Counted from the first letter of the stretch, positions 1 to 9,291 are shown. The stretch: DNA of 21,428 bases from Smittium culicis (GCA_001970855.1 LSSN01000540.1:4136-25563); one strand, 5' to 3'. A program made the numbers and translations. The notes: a model not told the origin generated them from the letters alone.

Positions 1-155
1 TGTTTATGTTTATGTTTATGTTTATGTTTATGTTTATGTTTATGTTTATGTTTATGTTTATGTTTATGTTTATGTTTATGTTTATGTTTATGTTTATGTT
101 TATGTTTATGTTTATGTTTATGTTTATGTTTATGTTTATGTTTATGTTTATGTTT
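1..155. repeat. (TGTTTA)n microsatellite, about 26 perfect copies
   Basis: The first 155 bases are perfect head-to-tail copies of the hexamer TGTTTA. They end in a T-run and then ordinary AT-rich sequence at about 156. The array begins at base 1, so its true length is unknown. The motif is not a TTAGG/TTAGGG-type telomere repeat, so it is read as a simple-sequence array. Confidence 0.97.
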
Positions 156-2317
156 TAAAATTTATCATTTACACTGTATCTATTCAATACTTTTTTTTTT
201 GAATTTTAAAAGCAATTCTCCAAGGTGTGATTTTTTTAAGGTTTTTTTATTTTTTTAAATTATCAATGGAATTTGATTTCCGTAATATTTAATGGTTAGG
301 ACTTGTATATTTATATAGCTAGTTTACTACATACACCTTCATTATTTATGGAAAATTTATTTTATAAAATCATAATAATTTTTTTAGTTGGGATTGAATA
401 TAAATATAGCTCAATCATGCATAGAATGTTGTATTGTCGATTTATCTAGCTTTATTGGTTCCATTTTATTCCATATTAGAAACACATTGACTATTTATGA
501 GCTTCTTTTTAAATTAGTAGCCAAACTGGATTAAATAGGACAAAGTCGTAATATAAGTAACAAAAAACTGTTATATAAGGATTTTTTCATTTTTTTGGCA
601 GCTTTCTGATTTTTATATGGATATTTTACTTTATATTTATTGAAATTGCTAGAAGATTTTCTAGAATTTCTAGAATTTCTAGGTCTGATTAACTAAATAA
701 GGACTGTTATTTAAACCGTTTAATCTGTGATAAAAATTAATTTTCTAATCACCTTTTTAATTCGTTATTTTTACAAAAAAAATTTTTTCTTCGTTAAATA
801 TAGTTAATGATTCAATTGAAACGAGAAAAAGGTTTTAGTTTATTTTTTATAGTATTAATGAATTTTTAGCGACCTATATATCATAGTTGAAATATGTATT
901 TCTTTAGGTAAGAACATAAAGGATATCCATTTAATAAGTATTTATTGATTCGTAATGTCTCGACTTACCCCCATTTATAATTACTGCATTTTTTTGAATA
1001 GTAATTAATATTTTATCTGCTTAATTGAATATTTAACATTCTCAAAAATAGCAATTTTTTGTAATCAATCCTTGTACTAACTTTATGTAATTCTATTTTA
1101 AAACTAATTTTTAATTAGATTAGCAGAAATTACAGTATAAACGCTCTTTATAGCCATTTCTCCTTGTTTAAATAACATTTCTATATCTAATAAATAATAG
1201 GTTGAATCTTAAAATTAATATCTTTTTGATTAGATTTATTTTTTGGCGATAAAATAAATATTAACTAATTAAAATATCCAATAAAATAAAATAAAGTCAT
1301 GGATAAATGAAAACCTCATTCGATGGTTAAAAAACAATTTTCCATTCTAAATTTCTTTATATTTTTTAAATATTGTTTTTCCTTTTAGTATTTTTATGAT
1401 TTATAGTTAATTTTCTATTTTTAGATCTCGATTAAATAACTCATTTAGTTACCTTTGATCAACTATCAATCCAATTTTTCGTTTTGGATATTAATGTCAT
1501 AAGATCTTCAAGAGTCTATGATTAAGCCGATTTGACATCAACAGAAAATATTAATCTGATTCAAAATTTAATTAGCATTAATTTTTTATTCATAATATAT
1601 ACAGATTTTATAATACATTATAAATCGAAAACTTTTTTTTCTAAATTTCAAATAAAGTATATTACACAAAAACTATTTATATAAATTAAATTAACTTTAT
1701 ACAATATCTATATACTTTTATGCCCCAAATGGCTAAATTGAAATATTAAATAAAAATTAGTAGTGAGGAGTTTATTTGTCGCTACAATTGGTCAAATATT
1801 TCACTTCACAATTATTATTTTCATTTATTATTCTATGTTATAAAGAAATATGTTTAAGTTTAATCGCCATTTTACCATTGGAGGAAAAAATTTCCTGCTG
1901 TTTAAGATTGTTTATTTATTGAATTTTCCCTCCTATTTTTACAATCTTTTTGATTATAGTTTTGTTTTGATTGCATTTTAAAAAGTAATTTAAAATGGTA
2001 AGAATGTCTTTTCCTCGACCCCTCTCTCCCATACAGGTAAATTACGGCTTTTTAGTCTTTTTTCTTGTTGATTTTTTTCGTTTAAATTTTATCATGCGTT
2101 ATCCTATGTGTTAATAGTACTTATTTAGTTTTTTATAATATGGAGCATGTCTCAGATATATATTTACTTGCAGTTTGACTTACAGCACAAATATTTTTTT
2201 AATGTTTTCAGTTGTGACGGATATATTTTATCGAACAATTCGTAGTTAGCGGATATTATTGAATGAAGTGTAAATCATTTTATTTTTTATGATTTAGAAT
2301 TAAAATATGGATTGAGC
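156..2317. other. AT-rich non-coding stretch
   Basis: No open frame of useful length and no recognisable protein fragment was found on either strand. The sequence is rich in A and T homopolymers. Minor structure includes a 9-bp tandem repeat at 657-682 and an imperfect GGAGGAAAA / TTTTCCCTCC inverted pair at about 1879-1934. A pyrimidine tract followed by CAGGTAA lies at about 2010-2042. None of these defines a gene. Confidence 0.7.
657..682. repeat. Short 9-bp tandem repeat (TTTCTAGAA)
   Basis: The unit TTTCTAGAA is repeated almost three times and contains the palindrome TTCTAGAA. The TTC and GAA blocks alternate but are not spaced as in a canonical heat-shock element (one base short), so no regulatory role is claimed. 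Confidence 0.6.
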
Positions 2318-2487
2318 CATTTGGCTATAAAATGTATTATTAAGCGAAAACGTTATTCAAAAAATTTATTTTACTGTTATTATCCCTATTGCATAAAGTT
2401 TACGCAACTAATTCGCATAGATTTATATTATTAAGCAAAAAGGGTTTGCTTTCATAATAGGTTATCTTTTCCTCGATTTTTGCTAAG
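2318..2487 (+). repeat. LTR-family copy B, 5' part
   Basis: This segment aligns by eye with the gypsy LTRs at 3141-3490 and 11866-12060. Shared blocks in the same order are ATAAAATGTATTATTAAGCG, AAATTTATTTT, AAAGTTTACG, TTAAGCAAAAAGGG and TTTTCCTCG. The copy is clearly diverged. It is cut off at about 2487, and the rest of the LTR resumes at about 2931. Boundaries are approximate. Confidence 0.7.
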
Positions 2488-2930
2488 TATTTATTCCAAC
2501 TAGTAATATAACTAGTGATACAAAAGTTCATGATATCGATACCCATACAAATATATAACAGCATGTAACATAACCACTGATTCATACACACATCCCCAAC
2601 GCTTTTGAGGCGGATTTTTCCTTGTTAGTATTTATTCCACATCACAATATTTATTATAGCCTGAAACATTCCTATATTTTACATGCGTTTTGCACTGACG
2701 TAAACACATAAATAGTCCCAGATATCCCTATTTTTTTGATCTTTTCATCTGAAAACAACTGTCTTCTGCAATCTAGTCTTATTTTTAGCTTATATTCCTA
2801 TTCTTAGCTTAAAATAATCATACATTCACTTACATGCCAAAATATCGCCTTTTTTACTCCTGTCTTTCTTTTTATTTGATAACTTTTGTCTTAATCTTTC
2901 CCCTCACGTTCTTGAAATTTTCCATATTTT
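2488..2930. other. Sequence interrupting LTR copy B
   Basis: About 440 bp that is absent from the corresponding place in the neighbouring LTR copy (3141-3490). No terminal repeats or protein similarity were seen. A 63-codon minus-strand frame here (2400-2591) starts inside LTR sequence and looks fortuitous. The segment could be an old insertion or simply diverged sequence. Confidence 0.4.
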
Positions 2931-3095
2931 GCGGGTTTTTCATCTTTTTATTTATATATCATTTGATATATATTCTAGCTAATTTTAAAATCTAATAAAT
3001 AAACCATTACAGTTAGCCTAACTGAAGTTATTCAAAACGAAATGTTAAATATAGTTTTTTATAAACAAAAATCACATGGTAGTATCACTACTATT
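2931..3095 (+). repeat. LTR-family copy B, 3' part
   Basis: It shares with the LTR at 3141-3490 the ordered blocks GGGTTTTTCATCT, TCTAATAAATAAACC, TGAAG, TTCAAAACGAAATG and AATCACATG followed by a TAGYAYCACTA-type tail. It has the same orientation as the 5' LTR and lies only about 45 bp upstream of it. Confidence 0.65.
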
Positions 3096-3140
3096 ATTAT
3101 TGAAAATGAAAATACGGAATGTGCCGTTGTGTTAATTCAA

Positions 3141-3490
3141 ATAAATTAGGTAATACATTAATAACTTTTGATTTTTATATAATGTATTTCAATCGAAAAC
3201 GTTTTAAAGCAAATTTATTTTCCTTTTATTATTTCAATTATATAAAATTTACTTAACTTACTTTACATATAATTTTACATTTAAGCAAAAAGGGGTTTCC
3301 CACTTTTTTGGGGTTTTTCATCTCTTTTCATTTATAATATATCTACTCTTAAATATAATAAAAAACCTTTTACACTTAATCAATTTGAAGCTATATAAAA
3401 CAATGTAAATTAAATAAAATTTTTAGTATAAAAACATCACATGTTAGCACCACTATCGTATCCTACCATAATATAATAATAATATAATAT
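3141..3490 (+). repeat. 5' LTR of the Ty3/gypsy element (copy A)
   Basis: It precedes gag and aligns over its first 180 bp with the sequence just after the polypurine tract (11866-12060). Shared blocks include CAAATTTATTTT, ATTTCAAYTATATAAA and ATTTAAGCMAAAA. Its second half aligns with 12861-12985 (AAAAAACCTTTTACACTTA, TTTGAAGC). The exact ends are uncertain because clear TG...CA termini and a target duplication were not found. Confidence 0.75.
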
Positions 3491-3540
3491 TAAACATACG
3501 TTACGACTTCCACTTTTATAACTTTAAAAATAAATTTTAT

Positions 3541-4393
3541 AATTACCATGATGTAAACTTCGTTATACAAGCCACCATTTTAGCCGCAATAGGAAGCAAA
3601 AATGCGTCTACAGGACAAATTCATGTATTACCAGAATACATCGAAATTTAAAATTCATTATCCTTCAAATCTTCGTATGCAAAATTTATGGATTTATTCA
3701 AAGAATTTGCAATAAAGGATGAGATTCGTATGGTGTCTAATTTAAAACTACAACTCCGCGGTACAGCAGAAAATTTATTTTCCAAATTTTTAATTAATAA
3801 TACTAAAGATCAACTTTTTAAAACATAGATATTTTATGAAAAACTATATCCATACTTCATTGATCAAAGCAAACCTCAAGTACTGATAAGGAAATTACAG
3901 TTACTATCACAAACATGATTCCTATCAGATTTTATATCTAATGAAGTAAACATGATGAGTGAGTAAAAGGCGTAAGAGATGCAGAAAGAATTTATCTATT
4001 TAAGCATGAATTAGATAAATAATTTTTTGATATTTCCAATTTTAAAATTCTTGAAACATTTATCGAAGCAATGAACATAATAATCAGAAATCGTACAGCT
4101 TTAGACATGATACTAGCTCAAAATCATATCCAAAAGTCAATTGATAACATTGATGCTATGATATAGATCTAATTAAAATAACAACAAGGGATAAAATCAA
4201 TTATGAATGCAATTTAAAATTTAAACTTTTAAACGATAGCTATGTGCCAGATAATTATTTATACAGTTTAAATGGCGCTGAAGTTTGCATTAACGTTGCT
4301 AAAAGAGTAGGAAGGACTTACTTAAATAATAATTTGGTTTGCTGGAATTGCGGTCTGCCAGGACACAGAAGATCCAATTGTAATGCACAATAA
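3541..4393 (+). pseudogene. gag: Ty3/gypsy Gag remnant with CCHC zinc knuckle
   Basis: Gag is the nucleocapsid and particle protein that packages the element RNA in the cytoplasm. The clearest mark is a CX2CX4HX4C knuckle (CWNCGLPGHRRSNC) encoded at 4340-4381, followed by a stop at 4391. Upstream, capsid-like pieces lie in different frames. One frame runs from about 3541 to 3826 with a stop near 3652 and includes NLKLQLRGTAENLF. Another piece near 4083 includes RNRTALDMILAQN. A third leads into the knuckle (about 4210-4390). At least two frameshifts and several TAA/TGA stops separate them, so no functional Gag can be made. No start codon can be fixed. Confidence 0.85.
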
Positions 4394-4639
4394 GAAATAT
4401 GTGCAGCTATTCAATAATTATAGATTTAATAATATGAAAAAATATAGAAATTAAAACAATGGTAATAAGTATAACAGACGGAATCATTCAACGACTATGA
4501 ATATAAGTTTTATGGGAAACGGACAAATTAAGTAAGAGAAACGGAAATCTTACCTAAAAAAATAATTTTTAACCATCCGAAAACAAAAAACCAGAAACTG
4601 ATCCGATTTCATACACAGATAAGATAAAGGAATTACCAA

Positions 4640-5250
4640 AAAACCGATATATACCCGGAGATTGACTTTGAAATATTATCAGATTCGGGAAAAGAAAATT
4701 ATATTACTTCAACCCTTTGGAAGTTCCGAAATCGTTGATAATTAAATATCCAAAAGAAAAAAAAACCAGATCTTTAGATTTTTTTTAGAAATTTTAATAG
4801 CCCAGTATTAAGAAACAAAATTTTTTTTGTTTAAGTGAATTAGATAATGGAGAAAATTTGACCAGAGGTGGACTATAAATAACGATTCAAACTCTCCATA
4901 TTTTCAGTTAGTCATTAATTGAATTAAGAAAATAATAATATTGGACTCAGGTTCCGCAAAATGCTATATTCCATATAGAATGGCTAAATGTTAAAAAATT
5001 AAATTGGAAAAAGTCAAATCATCAATAAATGCAATAACTGCTTACGGAAAGCGGTTTAAAGCAACAAAGCAAAGAGAACTATCAATACACATAAACCATA
5101 ATCAAATAAGCATATTAGTATACGTCTTCCCATTAGTTTGGGTAGACTTGAAAATATGATTTAATTGGTAGGAAAAATACCACTTATCACAATTAAACAG
5201 CGGAAAGTTATGGAATATAAGTGCCAAAAGCAAAGACATAACTTTTAGGC
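4640..5250 (+). pseudogene. pol: Ty3/gypsy aspartic protease region of pol
   Basis: The retroviral-type aspartic protease cuts the Gag-Pol polyprotein and works as a homodimer with one DSG/DTG motif per chain. A motif ILDSGSAKCYIP is encoded with its Asp codon at 4944-4946. It is followed by protease-like text containing TAYGKRFKATKQRELSI and a hydrophobic strand, and breaks near 5160. A second motif, ILSDSGKENYIT, lies 262 bp upstream (Asp codon 4682-4684) in another frame. Stops and frameshifts lie between and after them. The DSG core is seen directly; the domain limits are inferred from the position between gag and RT. Confidence 0.75.
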
Positions 5251-5394
5251 TATACATTAAATCGAAGCACCTATAGAACCCAAAAATCATATAAACCTAT
5301 TATAAAAACTGATAAAGTACTAGAGATTTATAAAGTATATACTAGAAAAATAGATAGAAAAAATATTCCTACTTTATAAAATCACCATGATCCA

Positions 5395-5990
5395 AAATTA
5401 GGAGACTTATCATGGGTGCTGTCCGAGGATCTACCATATGGGGTAGGCCCCCCGCTTCGGTACCCGGGCTATGTATAGTATCATAGAGTATACTAACTGG
5501 CAGGGTCTTCGGATTTTGATCTTCCTCGTAGTTCGCGCCCGGAGTAGAGGGGGTGCGGGAAGGCAAGAACTTCTTTAGACCCATAGCCGCTTGGTTCCGG
5601 TGGAGGCTCTAAATATATAGGAGGATAAACTGAATAAGCAATAGGGGCGTTAGTCCTTTGATGATTTTTTTTTTTTTGAATAAGGTTTGAAAATTTTATT
5701 TTTAAAAGCACTATCTATATGATAGGTTGCTCTACTGGGGATTGAGCAGGTAGGAAAAGAGGATAAAAATAGAATTTTAACCAAAAGAAATAAAAGCGTA
5801 TAAAAGTTCTGGAGCCAGATATCATGGTCTTTCCGCTTTTATTTAGGCTCCGGAAATTATGGAAATAATAAAAGAAGTAAAAAAAATTTATTATTTTTTT
5901 TTGTTTAGGGTGAGTTAAATATTGTCTGTCAATATCCAGGCGTCTATTGGGTAAATACAGAAGGTTCCCTGTAATTCGCCGACAGTGCAA
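5395..5990. other. GC-rich island of unknown origin inside pol
   Basis: This block stands out by composition. By direct count, 5401-5640 is about 51% G+C (123 of 240), while typical nearby lines are near 20%. It contains GC-rich words such as GGTACCCGGGC and GTTCGCGCCCGGAG. An AT-rich middle follows, then another mixed stretch (5800-5990) with an imperfect hairpin, CTGGAGCC/GGCTCCGG, at about 5810-5855. Three minus-strand frames of 71-91 codons are open across it (5369-5584, 5493-5711, 5715-5990), but they overlap and match no family I recognise. It lies in the poorly conserved protease-RT linker, so its edges cannot be fixed by protein register. Organellar or otherwise foreign DNA is possible; neither is shown. 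Confidence 0.55.
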
Positions 5991-5993
5991 ATA

Positions 5994-6343
5994 TTGGAAA
6001 AATACAAACTAGAATTCAAAACCTTTGATTGTGATGATATACCAGAAAGAGATATAGAAAATGAAAATATATCAAAAGACCATGCTCCGATAGCCCTTGC
6101 TGGATACAGATATATCTATGCTCAGCTATAAAAACTTATGAATTTTTTCTGAACTGATTGTTTAAGGTTTTATAAAGCCAATATCTTCATCATGGGCTAA
6201 TCCTGTAATGATTTTTATCAAGAAAGATGGAGGATACATAACGGTAAACATAATCTTGAATCTTGACAAATATCCACTTCCGAGCATAGACGGATACTTT
6301 GACAGGATCGGTGCGACGGAATTTTATACAATCTTAGACCTTA
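5994..6343 (+). pseudogene. pol: Reverse transcriptase, N-terminal part (Ty3/gypsy)
   Basis: Reverse transcriptase copies the element RNA into DNA. The piece begins in the linker just before RT (LEKYKLEFKTFDCDDIPERD). After a break near 6130 it runs from 6178 in one frame through SSWANPVMIFIKKDGG, DKYPLPSIDGYFDRIGA and FYTILDL. These match RT block A and the YPLP-IDG-LDL region of Ty3/gypsy. The Asp codon of LDL (6337-6339), the first RT catalytic aspartate in this family, is retained. Coding similarity stops exactly at TA 6342-6343, where the Tc1-like element begins. The remainder of RT resumes at 9131. Confidence 0.92.
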
Positions 6344-6595
6344 CAGGGGTTTTCAATCTAATTTCTAAAAGCTTCGATCATTTGTAGGTATCGCGCAAGC
6401 AGTTTCTAAAAAAAATAATTATCGTGACGCGATGGAAATTTTTTTTTTCGAATTACATAATTACAACCCAATTTCGATTCTAAATACATCAATCGATTTT
6501 CTACAAGTTTCAAAGTCGATTCTAATTGGCTCAAATAATATTATACAAGTTCAAAAGTTGATTTTAATTGACTCAATAAATTTTCTAAAATTCCC
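6344..6595. repeat. Left terminal inverted repeat of the Tc1-like element
   Basis: It is the reverse complement, with substitutions and small indels, of 8868-9130. The best block is AATTTCTAAAAGCTTCGATCA, identical in both arms. Others include TGACGCGATGG (right TGACGCGTTGG), AATTACATAA and CGATTTTCTACAAGTTTCAAAG. Similarity fades past about 6595. Confidence 0.9.
6502..6585. repeat. 42-bp direct repeat inside the left TIR (two copies)
   Basis: Two diverged copies with a period of 42 bp start at 6502 (TACAAGTTTCAAAGTCGATT) and 6544 (TACAAGTTCAAAAGTTGATT). Counterparts can be seen on the complementary strand of the right TIR. Repeated words inside long TIRs resemble the IR/DR arrangement of some Tc1-like elements, where they bind transposase; binding here is an inference. 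Confidence 0.65.
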
Positions 6596-7170
6596 AACGA
6601 AATTCAAAGTCTCATTTTTGACTATCTAACCATTTAATATATCATAAGATTTTGAGGGTTGAATTAAATAAATTCTTATTCCCCCCGCCCCATCCATAGC
6701 CAAACTTTTTTTTTAAGCATATACTTTTTTCTTTATTATATATTTTTATCATTATATTATTACGTATTCTATATATTATCCTAAAATTTTCCTTAGCTAC
6801 ACTTTTTCTCTCTTTTTCTTTTATATTTCAATACACTTTTCATGGAATAAAAATTAAAATAAATTATATAAATATGAATCATTTATTTTTTATTATTGGA
6901 TAATTAAATATGCTTGCGTATTAATTAATACATAGTTATAATTTCTTTTATCTTTCACAAAAACATCAACACCAACACCAACAGAATCGAATACAAAATC
7001 GACTACTAAAAAATTCCTTAGCTTTGTTTTTTTCAATCACAAATTTACAATAGATTTACTTTATTATATTTTTTAAAACCTTTTAGTCGTTATATAAACT
7101 TTCAAATATTTTTAATTTGAATGAATAACATTAAACTTCGATTCATTCGTTAATTTATTTTAATGTAAAG
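6596..7170. other. Non-coding interior of the Tc1-like element, left side
   Basis: AT-rich sequence between the left TIR and the 3' end of the transposase gene. It contains a C-run (CCCCCCGCCCC, about 6680-6690) and ACC-rich triplets (about 6966-6985). No protein or RNA gene was recognised. Confidence 0.6.
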
Positions 7171-8163
7171 CTAAATCCAGTAAGAATAATACTGCTCAAT
7201 AATCTCTCTTCTAATTGAAATTAATAAATATCTAATCACATTTCTATAATATCCAGATGTATCTTCACTTGTAACGCTTTCAAAACCTTTTCCTATTTTC
7301 TTAATAAGATCTAGTTCATCTTTAGGTTATGAGTACCTAACATGGTTTTTTACTTTCGAAAAAAAAATTCTCTTTGGAATTTAGAAATGGTGAATATGGA
7401 GGCAAGTAAAGTAACTTAAAGGTTGAATTTTCTATATATGTTCTCACAGAATTAGTCTTGTGAAATGCAACATTTTCCATTAAAAATACTCCTTGAGTTA
7501 TACATTTACATTTAGATCTGAAATAAGTTCTTTGATACATTAAAAAAACAAACCTGATCTATAAGCTGTGATTCTTTGTTTAAAAAAATTATGAAATTTT
7601 TATTAATAGTGCAGCATGTTGATATGTTTCTGGACCGTATTCTGTTGGAAATTGTAACCGGAGAAGTTCCTCTTTTAGATCTTCCATACATAGGTCTGAA
7701 CGAAACATGAAATCCTACTTTATCAATAAAAAAAAAAAGAACTTCACTAAATGAAGTAGTGTAGTCAAAAAAATCTGCTGCATAATCTTCTCGGATAATT
7801 GAATTTTCTTGGTCATTTCTTCCTTCTGGAAAGATTTTAATTCTTTTAATTTTGTAAAAAAATCTGCTACAGCGTCTTTGAATAGTAGCTTTTGATAGGT
7901 TTACCTCGAATTAATTTGTGATTTTTTCTTGTAAATCATATAACCTTAATGTGCAATTAGCGTCGAACAATTTTATTATAAAAATTTCAATTATATTGAT
8001 TACTCTATTTCTCAAATTCCCGCCTTTTGGAATTGAATCGATTCTTGATTCTTTTTTGTACACCTTTACAATTTTATAAAAAGTACAAATTTTTAATTTA
8101 GGTCATGTGAGATTTAATTAGCAGATTTTCCTCTGAATTAACTGTTAATAACTCTTATCTATG
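7171..8163 (-). pseudogene. IS630/Tc1-type DD34E transposase, broken
   Basis: A DDE transposase that would cut and paste the element by acting on its TIRs. The N-terminal DNA-binding part shows a first helix-turn-helix (about 8160-8080), the linker RIDSIPKGGNLRNRV, and a second HTH ending STIQR-like (SKATIQRRCSRFF). The catalytic core follows: FIDKVGFHVSFRP with the first Asp at 7724-7722, GRSKRGTSPV, then MENVAFHKT (7480-7454) and LPPYSPFLNSKEN. The C-terminal tail (DELDLIKKIGKGFE...) stops at TAG 7173-7171. The second and third acidic positions are 34 residues apart, giving DD34E spacing. Reading needs a TAA read-through near 7911 and frameshifts near 7545 and 7330; more stops lie in the first HTH. 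The expected second Asp is Glu (GAA, 7477-7475). Overall length of about 330 residues is normal. Confidence 0.92.
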
Positions 8164-8867
8164 TTTATTGCTAGTGGTTTTGCATTACATTTTTTTTTAT
8201 AAATAATTTTCTATTCAATAAAAAATCTATGTGTATACTATTTATTTTTTGAATACTTTAATTAGAATTTTATAATGATTAAACAATAACTATACTCAGT
8301 ATAAAGATTTTTTTAATCATTTCAATTTTCTTTTTATTTATTAAATCTATTGTTAAATTTTATTGTGAATCAAATTTAAAAGAATTTTCAATAAGATTTA
8401 ATAGTTTAATTTGTAAAATTTATATTTTTTATACAATTGTTAAGTTTCAAATACTCAACGGGCGGATATTATAAATTTTATTGTTGTGTTATTATATACT
8501 AAACCAATGATAATTAATGATATGAAGGTGTTAATAGCTAGAGGTTGTATATACTGTTGCTAATACTAAGTTTAGGAAATAAGCTGATAAGGATAACTAA
8601 AAAATTAAACGACTTGTCTTTTCAGCTTAAGGAAAAGGCAGTCGTTTAAATACCATGGTGGCTTATTGAATGTTTCTTGTACTGTATGGTTTTTCATCTG
8701 CACTTATAGTTCCTACTGTTCTATATATGAAAATCCATTGTCTTCATTATTTGGCTTAATTATAAGAATGGTTTCTTACAAAAATATGCTTCAACATTAT
8801 TAAAAATTAACTTTTTTTAGTTTTATCAAGTTAGTTATATCATATCTTTAGGAGCTTAGACACTCAC
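8164..8867. other. Non-coding interior of the Tc1-like element, right side
   Basis: AT-rich sequence between the transposase 5' end and the right TIR. If the gene had a promoter it would lie here, but no TATA-like motif can be singled out in such AT-rich DNA. The one distinct structure is the hairpin at 8605-8649. Confidence 0.6.
8605..8649. repeat. Imperfect hairpin in the Tc1-like element
   Basis: TTAAACGACT at 8605-8614 pairs perfectly with AGTCGTTTAA at 8640-8649. The inner arms TGTCTTTT and AAAAGGC extend the stem imperfectly around a loop of about 10 nt. It lies upstream of the transposase start, between gene and TIR. Its function is unknown. Confidence 0.7.
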
Positions 8868-9130
8868 TAGAAAATCGATTAATCATCTATATTTAGATTT
8901 GAAGCTTTTATAAAAATGTTTTAGTAAATTAGAATTAACTTTGGAACTTGTAGAAAATTGATTGAACTGTTGAATAATTTTGGTTGATACTTTTAGAATT
9001 GACTTTAGATTGCACTTATGTAATTAGAAAAAAAAAACTTTCCAACGCGTCATGAAATTTTTCTTTAGAAATTGCTTTCACGATATCATTAATTGATCGA
9101 AGCTTTTAGAAATTCGATTGCAAAACACTA
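8868..9130. repeat. Right terminal inverted repeat of the Tc1-like element
   Basis: The inverted counterpart of 6344-6595. It ends in ...GCAAAACACTA immediately before the TA duplication at 9131-9132 and has diverged from the left arm by scattered substitutions. The inner limit near 8868 is approximate. Confidence 0.9.
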
Positions 9131-9291
9131 TAAGACCGGATATCATCAAATAAAAATGATAAAGAAATCAATTAAAAAGACCGCTTTTACATAAATATGG
9201 ATTGTGTTAATATAAAATAATACTATTCGGTCTTAATTCGGAACCGTCTACTTTCCAAAGACTAATGGATAATATTTTTCAATAATATTTA
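9131..9291 (+). pseudogene. pol: Reverse transcriptase, central part (Ty3/gypsy)
   Basis: Directly after the right TA the frame reads ACC GGA TAT CAT CAA (TGYHQIKM), the block that normally follows LDL in Ty3/gypsy RT, then KTAF. A short deletion shifts the frame. Further on, KYGLC-stop-YKI and LFGLNSEPSTFQRLMDNIF follow, which is the PFGL-NAPSTFQ-LM signature. Coding similarity stops at 9291, where the 333-bp insertion begins. Confidence 0.92.

Larger units (their letters stand above)
6344..9130 (-). mobile_element. IS630/Tc1/mariner-type DNA transposon nested in the gypsy RT
   Basis: A 2787-bp element bounded by inverted repeats of about 250 bp and flanked by TA on both sides (6342-6343 and 9131-9132), the hallmark target duplication of the Tc1/mariner superfamily. 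The outer ends are CAGGGGTTTTC on the left and, on the complementary strand, TAGTGTTTTGC on the right. RT similarity stops at the left TA and resumes in the same frame directly after the right TA, so the boundaries are defined independently of the repeats. It carries one broken transposase gene on the minus strand. Divergence between the TIRs and the disabled gene show that it is old. Confidence 0.93.

Noticed and set aside
1..155. Telomere
   Set aside because: The unit TGTTTA lacks the G-run expected of telomeric repeats and sits on an arbitrary assembly edge.
657..682. Heat-shock element
   Set aside because: The TTC/GAA blocks are one base out of the required five-base phase, and there is no adjacent gene.
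2010..2042. Pyrimidine tract plus CAGGTAA resembling a splice site
   Set aside because: No exon-like coding sequence lies on either side.
2400..2591. 63-codon minus-strand open frame
   Set aside because: It overlaps LTR-type sequence shared with other copies, has no recognisable domain and reads like chance in AT-rich DNA.
5102..5290. 62-codon minus-strand open frame
   Set aside because: It lies antisense to the protease region of the gypsy pol gene, which explains the sequence better.
5700..5760. tRNA-like segment in the GC island
   Set aside because: A few stem-like words are present, but no clover-leaf or B-box could be assembled.
6432..6629. 65-codon plus-strand open frame
   Set aside because: It is made by the left TIR of the Tc1-like element and its internal direct repeat.
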